In this document: positions 52,123-61,161 of the stretch, piece after piece | How the letters are laid out: each line of letters starts with the position of its first letter | Numbering within the stretch: position 1 is the stretch's first letter | Origin: an uncultured Porphyromonadaceae bacterium | Lineage (GTDB): Bacteria; Bacteroidota; Bacteroidia; Bacteroidales; Muribaculaceae | Assembly: GCA_947177185.1 (NCBI GenBank) | Contig: CAMWTJ010000005.1 | Span: forward strand, 36,959 to 100,958 | Direction of reading: 5' to 3' | DNA length: 64,000 nt | Program-made: the position numbers and the translations under genes | The notes under the pieces: model-generated | Database searches by the model: none | What the model saw: only the letters and a program-made list of their open reading frames with translations | What the model was told of the DNA's origin: nothing

Positions 52123-53316
52123 TCAAGGATTAGGAAGCCCCGGAAGGGCGATGTGCAGGTCTTGCGCCCGGCTTAATTCTGTAGAGGTTTCTCCAAGCCA
52201 TCCGCAATATTGGTTTACGCCGGTGTAGACACGAATGAAATCGACACCGGGCAAGTCGACGGGGCGGCCGTCGGAATCCACAGCCCATGATATGTCGAAG
52301 GAATTCAGATCTTCGTATTCGTTGGGATGGTTGTCCACATAGCCCCACGGGAAGCTGTACAGGACGAAATAGCTGCCGTTTCCGCTTATGTCCTCGGCGT
52401 TGCCGGCAAGCAGCGAGCCGGAAAAAGAGATTGCGTCGCCATCTATCCACTTGGGAAAATAGTCCTGATTGTGAAAGATATTTTTTGCGATATATCCGTT
52501 TGTCCCGTCGCAGTCGGTCCACCCGATATAATAAATGTCGTCGAGGCTGTTGTCTTCGTCTGCTATAATCTCCCTGTCGGGGTCGGGGCGGCGGTATGTG
52601 ATTGAATAGCCGTGGCGTGTCTTCTCGGAATGATATTCGCTGCCGGCGAGTTCATACCACTCATCGTCAGGCATACCGTTGCAGTTGGTGTCATAGCTGA
52701 CCATTACAATACCGGGCTCGGCTGAGCCGCCTTTTTTATCAGGTTGCAGCAACTCGTAAAAACAGTTGCCCCATATTCTGAAATCCTTTTCGCCGGCGAC
52801 GTTGATCACCGTGTGGTCAAAACCAAACGTCACATACCCTCCATAGCCTCCGAGCGAAATCATAATGTCGTTAGTGCCTGAGATTGATTCCTCCACTTTC
52901 TGAAGTATGGACCCGTAGGTGTCGCCTTCTTCGTAGCGTGGCATTTCGTTAATGAACTGTCCGGGGGCCGGGCAGTATTCATAAACCTTTGAGATATAAG
53001 GGCTGTACTCGATTTCCTCGTGAAGCACGTGTATGTCGAATTTAAAGTCGAAAGGTGTGTCGGGATCTATGATTTTTAGCTCCAGACTATAGTCGCCTTT
53101 TTCGCCGGCGAGGAAAATATAATCTTTCGTCCGGCTGACACAAACTCCGTCGACATACCACTCGTATCGCTCTCCTGTCAGAGCCGGATGCAAATCAAGT
53201 TTCTGCATGCGGGAAATATAGTACACATCGTCGATGCCGAGATTGACCATAGGTATTTCATTTTCGCAGCTGCACAGCCAGGATGCGGCCATTATGGCAA
53301 ATACTATCTTCTTCAT
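52123..53316 (-). CDS. Surface lipoprotein of the B12 uptake locus
   Basis: This 397-residue protein starts at MKKIVFAIMAASWLCSCENE (lipoprotein, Cys17); a longer frame overlaps btuG. A PKD-like region (residues ~30-115: TGERYEWYVDGVCVSRTKDY) precedes a domain with VYEYCPAPGQFINEMPRYEE, SLGGYGGYVTFGFDHTVINV, and SYDTNCNGMPDDEWYELAGS. This domain type recurs next to BtuB/BtuG genes in Bacteroides and is usually labelled cell surface protein. It may be a corrinoid-binding lipoprotein of the BtuH kind, but that is only by context. It overlaps btuG by 4 nt. Confidence 0.78.
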   Translation of the reverse strand: MKKIVFAIMAASWLCSCENEIPMVNLGIDDVYYISRMQKLDLHPALTGERYEWYVDGVCVSRTKDYIFLAGEKGDYSLELKIIDPDTPFDFKFDIHVLHEEIEYSPYISKVYEYCPAPGQFINEMPRYEEGDTYGSILQKVEESISGTNDIMISLGGYGGYVTFGFDHTVINVAGEKDFRIWGNCFYELLQPDKKGGSAEPGIVMVSYDTNCNGMPDDEWYELAGSEYHSEKTRHGYSITYRRPDPDREIIADEDNSLDDIYYIGWTDCDGTNGYIAKNIFHNQDYFPKWIDGDAISFSGSLLAGNAEDISGNGSYFVLYSFPWGYVDNHPNEYEDLNSFDISWAVDSDGRPVDLPGVDFIRVYTGVNQYCGWLGETSTELSRAQDLHIALPGLPNP

Positions 53317-54464
53317 TTGGTGAGGAATGTGATATGAGCAGGGATGTCGCCCGTGCGTACGCTCCACTTTTTATAGCCGTCCGGGCCGAAGCAATACAGC
53401 GTACCTGATGAAACATAATTCTTGGCATCGGTCACGAATATATCGCCGGTTTCGGGATGTACGGCGATGCCGTAAGGTATTGTTATATCTTTCTCGGTGC
53501 CGTCTTTTATGAAGTTGTCGGATATTATCTCTTTTGTACGCACGTCAATAACTCCGTAGCTGATAGTATTGGAGGCAGTGTAATTATTCCACTCGGTAGC
53601 GTAATAGTACATTTTATCCTCATAAAACGCCATATTTGAGCAGGCTATGGGGATGGTGTCGGTCACAACCATCTGGTTGTAGCCCGGCTTTTTCTGCATC
53701 ACGTACAGACGCGACGGGCGATACTGGTAATCACCCCGCGACGTAACCCATAATTTGTTGTATTTATCCTTTTTAAGCCGGTGAAGGTTTATGCCCACGG
53801 GTATCTGCTGCACCTGCTTGAAATCCACCATCTGTATTACGGATACGGTATTGTCATAGTTCGGAGCCCTGTAGCCTCCCGAATTTGCCACATACATATA
53901 GTCGTCGATTATTTCCATTTCTTCAGGCTGATAGCCCACAGAAACTTTTCGCGTGACTGCAAGAGAAAGCGTATCGACCTCATATACCGCACCTTTGGGA
54001 GCGTTGGGGTCAATCAGCACCGGGCCTACATAAGAACTTACGTACGCCTTGCCACGGTGAAACCTGATATATCGGCAGTTGGGTATGTCAATCTGTCCGA
54101 GTCTGATGCCGGAGCCGGCGTCAAGAACCTCGACCTTGTGGGAGCAGTTTACCACAACGTACAGTTTGCGGCCGTAGATGCCGATGTCGTTGCCCACATC
54201 TCCGAGCTCCTTTACTACGGCCGGATTCTTTTCGGCATAAAAGTTACGGGAATAAAGGCCGGTGTAATAGTCATAGAAATCGAGCGTGCATTTATTCGAG
54301 CCCATGTTGCCTTCATTTACAAGGTAGAATCCGCGGATGTCGGCGCCGGGTCGCTCGTCGCCAATGATTTCATACTCCGTAGGCACCACAAGTTCGTCTT
54401 CCCGACAACTTGTGGCGACCGTAAGGAGCGGCAGAAAATATAAGAAAAATTGTTTTAGTTTCAT
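53313..54464 (-). CDS. btuG: Surface cobalamin-binding lipoprotein BtuG
   Basis: This 383-residue lipoprotein (signal KLKQFFLYFLPLLTVATSC, Cys20) is a YncE-like seven-bladed propeller. It shows GFYLVNEGNMGSNKCTLDFY, VGNDIGIYGRKLYVVVNCSH, KVEVLDAGSGIRLGQIDIPN, and IPYGIAVHPETGDIFVTDAK. In Bacteroides, BtuG sits on the cell surface, binds cobalamin with extreme affinity and passes it to BtuB. The gene is directly downstream of btuB with a 4-nt overlap under a cobalamin riboswitch, which is the known arrangement. The identification is by fold plus context. Confidence 0.9.
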   Translation of the reverse strand: MKLKQFFLYFLPLLTVATSCREDELVVPTEYEIIGDERPGADIRGFYLVNEGNMGSNKCTLDFYDYYTGLYSRNFYAEKNPAVVKELGDVGNDIGIYGRKLYVVVNCSHKVEVLDAGSGIRLGQIDIPNCRYIRFHRGKAYVSSYVGPVLIDPNAPKGAVYEVDTLSLAVTRKVSVGYQPEEMEIIDDYMYVANSGGYRAPNYDNTVSVIQMVDFKQVQQIPVGINLHRLKKDKYNKLWVTSRGDYQYRPSRLYVMQKKPGYNQMVVTDTIPIACSNMAFYEDKMYYYATEWNNYTASNTISYGVIDVRTKEIISDNFIKDGTEKDITIPYGIAVHPETGDIFVTDAKNYVSSGTLYCFGPDGYKKWSVRTGDIPAHITFLTK

Positions 54465-56458
54465 ATCTCTACTGTCAGTGTAACTCTATAGTTACGTTTA
54501 GGCATGGGATAGTTCAGGATAACATCATAATCCTGACTAAGAAGGTTGTTTACCTCGAGCAGCCCCCTGAGGCTGACTTTGCCGAGATTGAAATCCTTGC
54601 TTAAAGACAAGTCGGATGTGTACCATGGCTGAGTGTAATTGTATCGGATATTCTCCTGCTGGTTATATCTCTCGCCTACGTATATCCAGGAATAATTGAG
54701 GCCCCATCCACGCCATTGTGTGTTTACAACAGCTGCGCCCGAGTGGCGGGGAATGTACGGAATCTGGTCGCGGTAATAATTGTCGGCCGGATTGGTTATA
54801 TCAATGGCTCTTTGGAATGTGTACTGCCCGCGCACGGTCAGATATAAGTCTTTATATGGTGTGACAGTCAGTAGCCCTGTCACATCTACACCCCGGATGT
54901 CCACAAGCCCGAGATTAAGCATCGTCCAGCGGAACTGCTGGCCCTTCGGATATGCGACAATCTTGTCTTTCACTCGGTTGTAATAAACGTCGGCACTGAC
55001 TCTTGCCGCAGTAATAAACGATGAGGATTTGTGGTCGTACAGCAGTCCGGCATTATACTGCGTGACGCGTTCCGGCGATAGTTTTGAGTTGCCCATGTCG
55101 GCATAGTACAGGTCGTTGAAAGTAGGCATCCTGAACGATTTCTTGTAGAAGACCCGGATTGAAAAATCTTTGTTGCGAAGCGGATATCCGTTCACGAACA
55201 CGGCAGGGGAGAATACATGCTTGTCTGCCGGGGCCTGTTGCCCTTTTATCCGATCATGAACAAAGGAGCCCAGGGCGCTGGCCTGTATTTTGACTCTGCT
55301 CAGGTCAAGAGCCGTGGCTGCGGACAAATACTGCGAAATGCGGTCGGGCTTTACAAACCCATACACATCGGCGTCGAGAGTGTTCCACATGAAATCATAA
55401 CTTGCGGAAACACTCCAGAAGTCGGTTATTTCATATTCATTGGCCGAGGATATGTATATCTCTTTTTGTTTGTAGAGATTGTCAATCTTCACCTGCTTGT
55501 CGTCGTTGTTGACATAGTGGGTTCGGTAAAAAGCATATTTGATATTATTCAAAGTGGTGAATTTGCCGAAATACCCTGTATATCGACCCTGGGCGAAGGA
55601 ATTTGTGTCCCAGATGCGCTCTCCTCTCCGCCATACATTGTTTACAATAGCTCCCGGAACTCCACGCTCAGAGTTGTAATTGTAAACCTTGAAGGTCCAC
55701 GAGCCTCGGTTGAGTATGCCGTGGGTATTCAGTTCTATTCGAGTAGCATTGATGTCGCCGTTCTGGCGGACAGCGGTTGTGTCGTAGGCCAGTTCTCCCG
55801 CAGGATTCACACGTCGGTATCGGAATTTATACTTGCCGCTTGAATTTACCCATTCCGCACTCAGTGAGGCCGAAATCTTTTGGCTGAGTTTCAATTCTAT
55901 TAGTGCGGACGGGTTCAGCAGGTCGAAAGAACCCGTGCGGAGTGTGGCTCTTGCGTGATATGTTTCCCCCTCATTAAAAACCGGGGTGCGTGTCCTCATG
56001 TAAATAGTTCCGGCTGAGCCGAAATCCTTGGCCGGCTGTAGAATCTCGCTCTTTTGGCCATTGTAAAGCGATAGCGCCTCAATGTTGTCAAGAGAAAACT
56101 GACCGAGGTCAATCTGTCCGTTCTGTGCATTGCCAAGTTCCACGCCATCATACACCACGCCGGTGTGGTTTGTGCCCATGGACCGTATGTTGACGGTCTT
56201 GATTCCGCCCACACCTCCATAATCCTTTACTTGCACGCCCGAAAAATAGCGCAAAGCATCCGCTACGCTGTTGCTGTTCATTCTGCGCAGTTCCTCGCCG
56301 GACAAAACCTGCGCAGGGATTATATCTTTGCCGGGCTTTCGTGCGGTGACCACTATCTCTCCCAGCTGATGGGAAAGAGAATCGGCCGGTTCTTCAGCTG
56401 CAACTTCCAGTGGCATTACGATGCAAATCAATGCCAAAGAGAGCATAAAATATTTCAT
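54461..56458 (-). CDS. btuB: TonB-dependent cobalamin receptor BtuB
   Basis: This 665-residue receptor starts at MKYFMLSLALICIVMPLEVA; a TTG 12 nt upstream is possible but less likely. The TonB box/plug region is LGEIVVTARKPGKDIIPAQV, then LSGEELRRMNSNSVADALRY and FSGVQVKDYGGVGGIKTVNI. The barrel ends with PKRNYRVTLTVEI. The plug segment GVVYDGVELGNAQNGQIDLG is typical of BtuB homologues. It imports corrinoids across the outer membrane using TonB energy and is the first gene of the riboswitch-controlled operon. The matching inner-membrane BtuCDF transporter is not in this window. Confidence 0.93.
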   Translation of the reverse strand: MKYFMLSLALICIVMPLEVAAEEPADSLSHQLGEIVVTARKPGKDIIPAQVLSGEELRRMNSNSVADALRYFSGVQVKDYGGVGGIKTVNIRSMGTNHTGVVYDGVELGNAQNGQIDLGQFSLDNIEALSLYNGQKSEILQPAKDFGSAGTIYMRTRTPVFNEGETYHARATLRTGSFDLLNPSALIELKLSQKISASLSAEWVNSSGKYKFRYRRVNPAGELAYDTTAVRQNGDINATRIELNTHGILNRGSWTFKVYNYNSERGVPGAIVNNVWRRGERIWDTNSFAQGRYTGYFGKFTTLNNIKYAFYRTHYVNNDDKQVKIDNLYKQKEIYISSANEYEITDFWSVSASYDFMWNTLDADVYGFVKPDRISQYLSAATALDLSRVKIQASALGSFVHDRIKGQQAPADKHVFSPAVFVNGYPLRNKDFSIRVFYKKSFRMPTFNDLYYADMGNSKLSPERVTQYNAGLLYDHKSSSFITAARVSADVYYNRVKDKIVAYPKGQQFRWTMLNLGLVDIRGVDVTGLLTVTPYKDLYLTVRGQYTFQRAIDITNPADNYYRDQIPYIPRHSGAAVVNTQWRGWGLNYSWIYVGERYNQQENIRYNYTQPWYTSDLSLSKDFNLGKVSLRGLLEVNNLLSQDYDVILNYPMPKRNYRVTLTVEI

Positions 56459-56493
56459 TCTTCTCGTCAAGAAGGTTAATACTCAGAAAATTA

Positions 56494-56534
56494 ATTCCCG
56501 TCTGCGTACTAACAGACTGTACGCAGACGGGAAT
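56494..56534 (-). promoter_or_regulatory. Strong hairpin between riboswitch and btuB
   Basis: A perfect inverted repeat (ATTCCCGTCTGCGTAC with GTACGCAGACGGGAAT, 16 bp) has a 9-nt loop. It begins 36 nt upstream of the btuB ATG and ends 34 nt from the aptamer. It is followed on the transcript by AATTAATTTTC, a weak T-tract. It is most likely the riboswitch expression platform (attenuator or RNA switch). Confidence 0.65.
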
Positions 56535-56567
56535 ATATGATTAACCTCAATACGAGTGCTAAACTAC

Positions 56568-56812
56568 TTTGAAACCAAATAGAATACCGGCTTCACGTGC
56601 TGCCCATAATCCCGTAGGCACAATCTTGTTTACGGCTATGGCAGGTCTTCTGACTCGTCCCAATCTATTGCGCCTTCTCAAAACCACTGAAGGTTTCAAT
56701 GACATAGTGCGATAGACTTTGGTGTAGGACATACAGCAGCGGGTACTGTTTCGGATTCTCACCGAATTCCCTTTTAAACCTCCTGAGCGGCACCCGTTGT
56801 AGGATTCAAATG
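56568..56812 (-). ncRNA. Cobalamin (AdoCbl-type) riboswitch aptamer
   Basis: The minus strand carries the class hallmarks in order: GGGTGCCGC, AAAGGGAATTCGGTGAGAAT, CCGAAACAGTACCCGCTGCT, and the B12 box GAGTCAGAAGACCTGCCATA (complement of 56637-56657). A P1 helix can be drawn between TTTGAATCC and GGTTTCAAA (56802-56810 with 56568-56576; one mismatch). It lies in the leader of btuB between a clear promoter and the start codon. Cobalamin binding should switch off expression of the whole btuB-btuG-surface protein operon. Confidence 0.95.
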
Positions 56813-56859
56813 CCGGCTCTAAGACTCACTCTTGAGTCTTGGAGATACCATTGCAACTG

Positions 56860-56890
56860 CAAAGTTACACATTATTTTGATAAATGCCAA
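56860..56890 (-). promoter_or_regulatory. Promoter of the B12 operon
   Basis: On the minus strand TTG (complement of 56888-56890), 20 nt, TAACTTTG (complement of 56860-56867). An 8-bp hairpin (AAGACTCA/TGAGTCTT, 56821-56840) follows early in the leader, before the aptamer. Confidence 0.78.
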
Positions 56891-56970
56891 CAATCAGGCA
56901 AATGTCGGGAACTGAAATCAAGCAATAATAGCGAATAATACTGAGCCGGGCCCCAATTGCCGCGACCTGT

Positions 56971-57360
56971 CTATCTGTCGAGCCATTGTTTGAGGCGGGC
57001 TACTTTTTCTCTGCCCACCACAACCTCAATGTCGGGATACTCTGCTACAATAATCTTTATTCTACGATTGAACCAGTTAGACACGCGACGTACAGAATTT
57101 ATGTTCACTATCTGCTGACGCGTGGCACGAAAGAACTGCGCCGGGTCCAGCTGAGCGTCAATATCGTCAAGCGACATTTCGACGGTGTATTGTTGTCTGT
57201 CTTTCATAAACAGGCGCGCCATTCCTGACTCGGCGGAGATATAACTTACTTCCGCAACGGGAACCGTTATATAACCGTCGCGGTCAGCGATAAGAAATCG
57301 TTGCCTATATGCATTTGACTTCTTACAATATGTCTGTAAACCTTTGACAGATGCGACAGG
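56971..57360 (-). pseudogene. LytTR-type response regulator remnant
   Basis: Codons from about 57360 down to 56971 read as a linker (SVKGLQTYCKKSNAYRQRF) and a full LytTR DNA-binding domain: LIADRDGYITVPVAEVSYIS, ESGMARLFMKDRQQYTVEMS, DPAQFFRATRQQIVNINSVR, VSNWFNRRIKIIVAEY, EVVVGREKVARLKQWLDR. The only ATG (57222) falls inside the domain, past its first two strands. The receiver domain that should precede it is missing. A different frame just upstream reads YANACDFLSHLSKVYRH, which looks like a worn receiver end, so a frameshift is likely. A pair of insertion-sequence-like ends abuts the break. Best read as a truncated, frameshifted gene; a short expressed LytTR protein from 57222 is less likely. 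Confidence 0.65.
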
Positions 57361-57415
57361 AAATCGCAGGCGTTGGCATATACGCTTGATATGAAAGTGG
57401 ATATCATGGCGAATG

Positions 57416-57463
57416 TGAACTGCACCCCAAAAGTTTTGTATTCAACTTTTGGGGTGCAGTTCA
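57416..57463. repeat. 20-bp inverted repeat resembling paired IS3-type ends
   Basis: TGAACTGCACCCCAAAAGTT (57416-57435) and its exact complement (57444-57463) face each other across 8 nt. The right arm is followed by AATTTTTGACA, so the outer strand reads TGTCAAAAATTGAACTGCAC, which resembles the terminal repeats of IS3-family elements. No transposase remains. It sits between the LytTR remnant and the outer-membrane protein gene. No clean target duplication is seen. Confidence 0.6.
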
Positions 57464-57498
57464 ATTTTTGACACAGCCTCGTTTACTTACCGGCGATA

Positions 57499-60402
57499 TT
57501 ATGGTTTTTTATTGAATGTCCATTGGATATGGAATAGGAAATAACGTGGAAGAACGGTATAATATGTTTCAGTTCTTGCCTGCGCATTGATTCCGTATGA
57601 TACATCGCTGAGGTTATGCAATAAATCGAAGCAGTCGGCCATAAGTGTAATGCCTGCTTTCGGAATAGAATAGCTTAATCTTGCATTCCAAACAAAATTA
57701 TTGGTGTTGAGTTGGCTGTCGGAGTATCCTCTTCTCGAATAAATGGTGAAATCTGTTGCAATCTGCAAATTAGCTGGTAATTTCAAAATTCCCCGAAGGC
57801 CATAATTGAAATCACCGGCATTGAAACTATTGAACCCGGACATTTCACAGCTATAGTGATGAAGATTCCCTTTGAAAAACACCTCAGCTTTATTTCCGGC
57901 ATTGTTGTATCCAAATTTCAACTCCTCTCCCATACCATAAATGTTGACCTTATTCTTAAACGAGTCCTCACTGTTCTCACTAAAGAAATCTACGGAGGAT
58001 ACGTAGGTCAGCCGTGTTGTGTTTTCCAGGAAGAACCTTCTCATATTCCCGAAATCCAAACGTAATTGCTGCATAGCATTCAAGCTCCAGTTGCCGTTTA
58101 CATTCTGCATCCATTTAGTTTTCGCCCCGGTTTCAGTATTATAATCATATCCGACCGAAAGCAGATTTCGGTATATATTGGAAATCAACATGTAGGTTTG
58201 CTCGACATTTCCTTTCTGATTACGGCCGTTCATTCTCCATTTGAATCTATGCACTATTGAGTTTTTCAATCCCGGATTACCGATAAAGACATTCATCGGG
58301 TCGCGCCTGTCAATTAGGTCAATCATATTTACAAGGTTCGGAGATTTGGGAGTAAGCGTATAGTAGAAGTTTCCCTTATAGTTTCCTGACTTGTTCATAG
58401 GAAATCTTACTTCGAGTTCCATATTCCCCGGCCGCAGCTTGGTACGACTGAGAAGATGATGGTTGTTGTCGCGAAAATAATCTATGTGTTGCCGTTCGAC
58501 GCTGACATCTGCCTTAATTTGTAAGCCAATCTTTCCAGTTCTCCACTGTAAGTTCGGCGATAATGTGTGCAAGTCGTTTGTCTGGTGGTCTGTATAACTT
58601 AGAGATGGATCAAATGTGGAAATGTATTCATTATAAGATGGAAGGAAGCCGATTTCATTTTTGTCTATATCGCCGTATAGTTGGTCGAGTCTATATAAAT
58701 CCGAGGCCGCTTTTCTTTCATTGTGAGAATATTCATAATATATGTCAAGGGCAAGATTTCTTGTTGGGAGCACCAAATAACCGGCAGCGGCCTTGATATT
58801 ATAATTATAGTCAGGATGGTTTTTCAAATATCTGTTGGATGCATCTGTGAATTCTTCATTATCTCCTAAATTGATGACAAATCTGTTGAAACCATCATAG
58901 CTATTCCTTGTGTAACTGCCTGATACCATATATGAGATACTTTGCAACAAACCCGTTTTAAGTCGAAAACGGCCATTAGACCTTAATTGGGCGTTTAAAT
59001 TGTGACCTCTGTTCAGTTGCTCCCGAAGTTCTCTATTCAACATTGACTCAAGCGCCGACTCATGAGTGCCGTCGAATATATTCCGAATCATCTCAGATGT
59101 CACGTTCTGGAGTTCAGTGTTGAACACACCTTTCTCAAGTGAACTTGAATAATTCGCTTTGTTGTAATCAAATGATGGGTGGATTTCAATATAATGCCAT
59201 TTCCCCATACTTTTAAACAGGTGGTTTGTAGATATTTTTAAATCCTTGTTTATCTTTGATGAAAATTCTCGTCCAAAAGTATTTCCCGATGGGAGAAAAT
59301 TGGTGGTATAAGTGCGAGATCCATCGTCAAGGACGGTCTGGTTGACAACCGCGTCACCATTGACTTGCCAACCCGACTTTTTGTTTCCGACATTATACTC
59401 AATTCCTCCCATATATGTCTTCAGTGTTCCTGAGGCTATGCCGTCCGGGGTGAATGTTTGATCCATGCCCGGCTTTCTAGTTTCGTTCATATTGTTGACA
59501 TTTCCTATCAGCGACAACCTCGCATAATCGGAATTCCACATAGCTAACAATCTTCCAAGATAACGGTCTTCAGTGCCATATCCGGCTTCCATATTACCCA
59601 TGAAATTATGGTGGTAGTCCTTTTTGAGCCTCACATTCATTGTCAGGATTTTCTTACCATAATCTTCGCCAAGCAGTTTGTCGATGTCTTTCTGTCTTTC
59701 GTAGACCTCTATATTTTTTACTGTATACGCTGCAAGATTTTTGAGCACTAAATCATGCCTGCCCTTAAAGAAGTCCTTGCCATTCAGAAGAAGACTTTCA
59801 ACAAATTCTCCATTGACAAAAATTTGTCCATTCTCTTTGATTTCCGCACCTGGTAACTGGCGTATTATATCGTCAAGCATACTGCCTTCGGCCATTACAA
59901 AAGCATCGGCATTATAAACCAAAGTATCGCCACGATGATAGAACTTAACTTTAGAAGCCTGAACTGTAATTTCCTTAAGCTCTCTCGCCTTTTTTTCGAG
60001 AAGAATATTTTCCAGAATCAAAACAAACTGCTTGGAATCGAGCTCTGTTCCATCTATTTTCGTAAAACTGTCCTTATAGCCGGGACAAGACAATATCAGT
60101 TGATATTGGCCCTGAAAAGGGATATTCTTGATTATGAAAGTAGAAGTTTTTACAATACGCCCCTGTTCTTCCCACTGTCGGGATGCTTTACCACTTCTGA
60201 TGACAGAATCTGTTCGGGTGTCAATTAGCTTGAAGTCCGCTCCGTATAGTTCTATTCCTGTTGATTGGTCCAGCACGCCCTTTATGCCGATGTCAAACAT
60301 ATTTTGATCTTTTCCAGAGGATGGTTGCGCACACATAACGGTGTTGGCAGCCAAGACTAATGTGATTGTCCACACCAGCCTGAAATATTTCAGCTTAGTC
60401 AT
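57499..60402 (-). CDS. Outer-membrane beta-barrel protein with TonB-plug-like region
   Basis: This 967-residue protein starts at MTKLKYFRLVWTITLVLAAN (signal peptide). An N-terminal beta-sandwich like the carboxypeptidase-regulatory domain (about 40-130) precedes a plug-like segment (ARELKEITVQASKVKFYHRG, YNADAFVMAEGSMLDDIIRQ, LPGAEIKENGQIFVNGEFVE). A long barrel follows (MNVRLKKDYHHNFMGNMEAG; MFHIQWTFNKK-like end). It fits the OMP_b-brl_3 type of TonB-receptor-like proteins whose members lack a clear ligand. It is 10 nt downstream of the anti-sigma-like gene and is the last gene of the ECF module. Its base composition is much more AT-rich than that of the 1-46 kb genes, which suggests acquisition. 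The substrate is unknown. Confidence 0.8.
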   Translation of the reverse strand: MTKLKYFRLVWTITLVLAANTVMCAQPSSGKDQNMFDIGIKGVLDQSTGIELYGADFKLIDTRTDSVIRSGKASRQWEEQGRIVKTSTFIIKNIPFQGQYQLILSCPGYKDSFTKIDGTELDSKQFVLILENILLEKKARELKEITVQASKVKFYHRGDTLVYNADAFVMAEGSMLDDIIRQLPGAEIKENGQIFVNGEFVESLLLNGKDFFKGRHDLVLKNLAAYTVKNIEVYERQKDIDKLLGEDYGKKILTMNVRLKKDYHHNFMGNMEAGYGTEDRYLGRLLAMWNSDYARLSLIGNVNNMNETRKPGMDQTFTPDGIASGTLKTYMGGIEYNVGNKKSGWQVNGDAVVNQTVLDDGSRTYTTNFLPSGNTFGREFSSKINKDLKISTNHLFKSMGKWHYIEIHPSFDYNKANYSSSLEKGVFNTELQNVTSEMIRNIFDGTHESALESMLNRELREQLNRGHNLNAQLRSNGRFRLKTGLLQSISYMVSGSYTRNSYDGFNRFVINLGDNEEFTDASNRYLKNHPDYNYNIKAAAGYLVLPTRNLALDIYYEYSHNERKAASDLYRLDQLYGDIDKNEIGFLPSYNEYISTFDPSLSYTDHQTNDLHTLSPNLQWRTGKIGLQIKADVSVERQHIDYFRDNNHHLLSRTKLRPGNMELEVRFPMNKSGNYKGNFYYTLTPKSPNLVNMIDLIDRRDPMNVFIGNPGLKNSIVHRFKWRMNGRNQKGNVEQTYMLISNIYRNLLSVGYDYNTETGAKTKWMQNVNGNWSLNAMQQLRLDFGNMRRFFLENTTRLTYVSSVDFFSENSEDSFKNKVNIYGMGEELKFGYNNAGNKAEVFFKGNLHHYSCEMSGFNSFNAGDFNYGLRGILKLPANLQIATDFTIYSRRGYSDSQLNTNNFVWNARLSYSIPKAGITLMADCFDLLHNLSDVSYGINAQARTETYYTVLPRYFLFHIQWTFNKKP

Positions 60403-60412
60403 GATGATGGGT

Positions 60413-61159
60413 TTAGAACAATGATTCAGGGATGTCGATGTCTGTTTCGATAGATTTGGTTTCAAGCAATGTTATATTCTTTCCTTCGGGCAATGAGAAT
60501 ATTGCCGAAGCTTTGACCAGTCGTTTACTATCTTTTCGAAATTCTCCGCAGATGGTTATGCCTTCTTTGTGATATTTTATAATTATCAGATTGCCTACTG
60601 TTGATAACTCAGCTTTGACCTTAAGTTCATCCGGAAGTGTATTCAGACTGAAAAGTATCATAAGTTTATCTCCAAACACAGTGGAATACTTCTTGGCAAT
60701 ATGGTTGTCTTGAAAGTGGATATAGTCGCAGCCATTGAACACAATTGAATTCTTCTCGGCATCATGCCAGTCGATACGCATATTTACCTTACCATTTTTA
60801 CGTAAAAGGTATAGCGTACCGTTGATTACATTTCCTGAAGGGTCGGGGCTGTATATTTCTTCAGATGAAGTCTTGACACCTCGCCATACAAATTCAACCT
60901 TGATGCTTTCAGCGTTCGTCAGAGCAGTAAACGCTGAGTCAATCACCTCTGTTGCAGAAACCGAAAGTACCGATTTAACGGCAATTGTCAGCACCAGCAC
61001 AAACATTGCCGCAATACCGCTGATGGCCCATATTTTGTTTACAAGCCGTTTACGTGGTTTGGCGAATGAAAACTCACACTTCCTATGGAATTTTGGAGTA
61101 AGCAGTTCGACAACTTTCTTCGATTCCAAGTATTCTTTTTTATCGTCTTGCATATTCAT
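60413..61159 (-). CDS. Putative membrane anti-sigma factor with LolA-like periplasmic domain
   Basis: This 248-residue protein has a cytoplasmic N-terminus (~50 residues, ESKKVVELLTPKFHRKCEFS), one membrane helix (about 43-66, IWAISGIAAMFVLVLTIAVK) and a periplasmic domain. The domain starts with ATEVIDSAFTALTNAESIKV and resembles the LolA/LppX half-barrel fold (GTLYLLRKNGKVNMRIDWHD). It lies 2 nt after the ECF sigma gene and 10 nt before the barrel gene, a typical sigma/anti-sigma/receptor order, though it lacks the FecR domain. It could sense a lipid or lipoprotein signal and restrain the sigma factor; this is inferred. Confidence 0.68.
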   Translation of the reverse strand: MNMQDDKKEYLESKKVVELLTPKFHRKCEFSFAKPRKRLVNKIWAISGIAAMFVLVLTIAVKSVLSVSATEVIDSAFTALTNAESIKVEFVWRGVKTSSEEIYSPDPSGNVINGTLYLLRKNGKVNMRIDWHDAEKNSIVFNGCDYIHFQDNHIAKKYSTVFGDKLMILFSLNTLPDELKVKAELSTVGNLIIIKYHKEGITICGEFRKDSKRLVKASAIFSLPEGKNITLLETKSIETDIDIPESLF

Positions 61160-61161
61160 GA

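Noticed and set aside
56559..56762. 67-aa open frame on the minus strand
   Set aside because: It lies inside the cobalamin riboswitch; the RNA motifs explain the sequence.
57416..57463. Simple terminator of the outer-membrane protein gene
   Set aside because: Stem is perfect but no T-run follows on either strand, and the flanking TGTCA resembles an IS end; a terminator role is not excluded.
57267..57464. 65-aa open frame on the minus strand
   Set aside because: Starts inside the inverted repeat and crosses the LytTR remnant in another frame; it is not a gene, though part may be worn receiver sequence.
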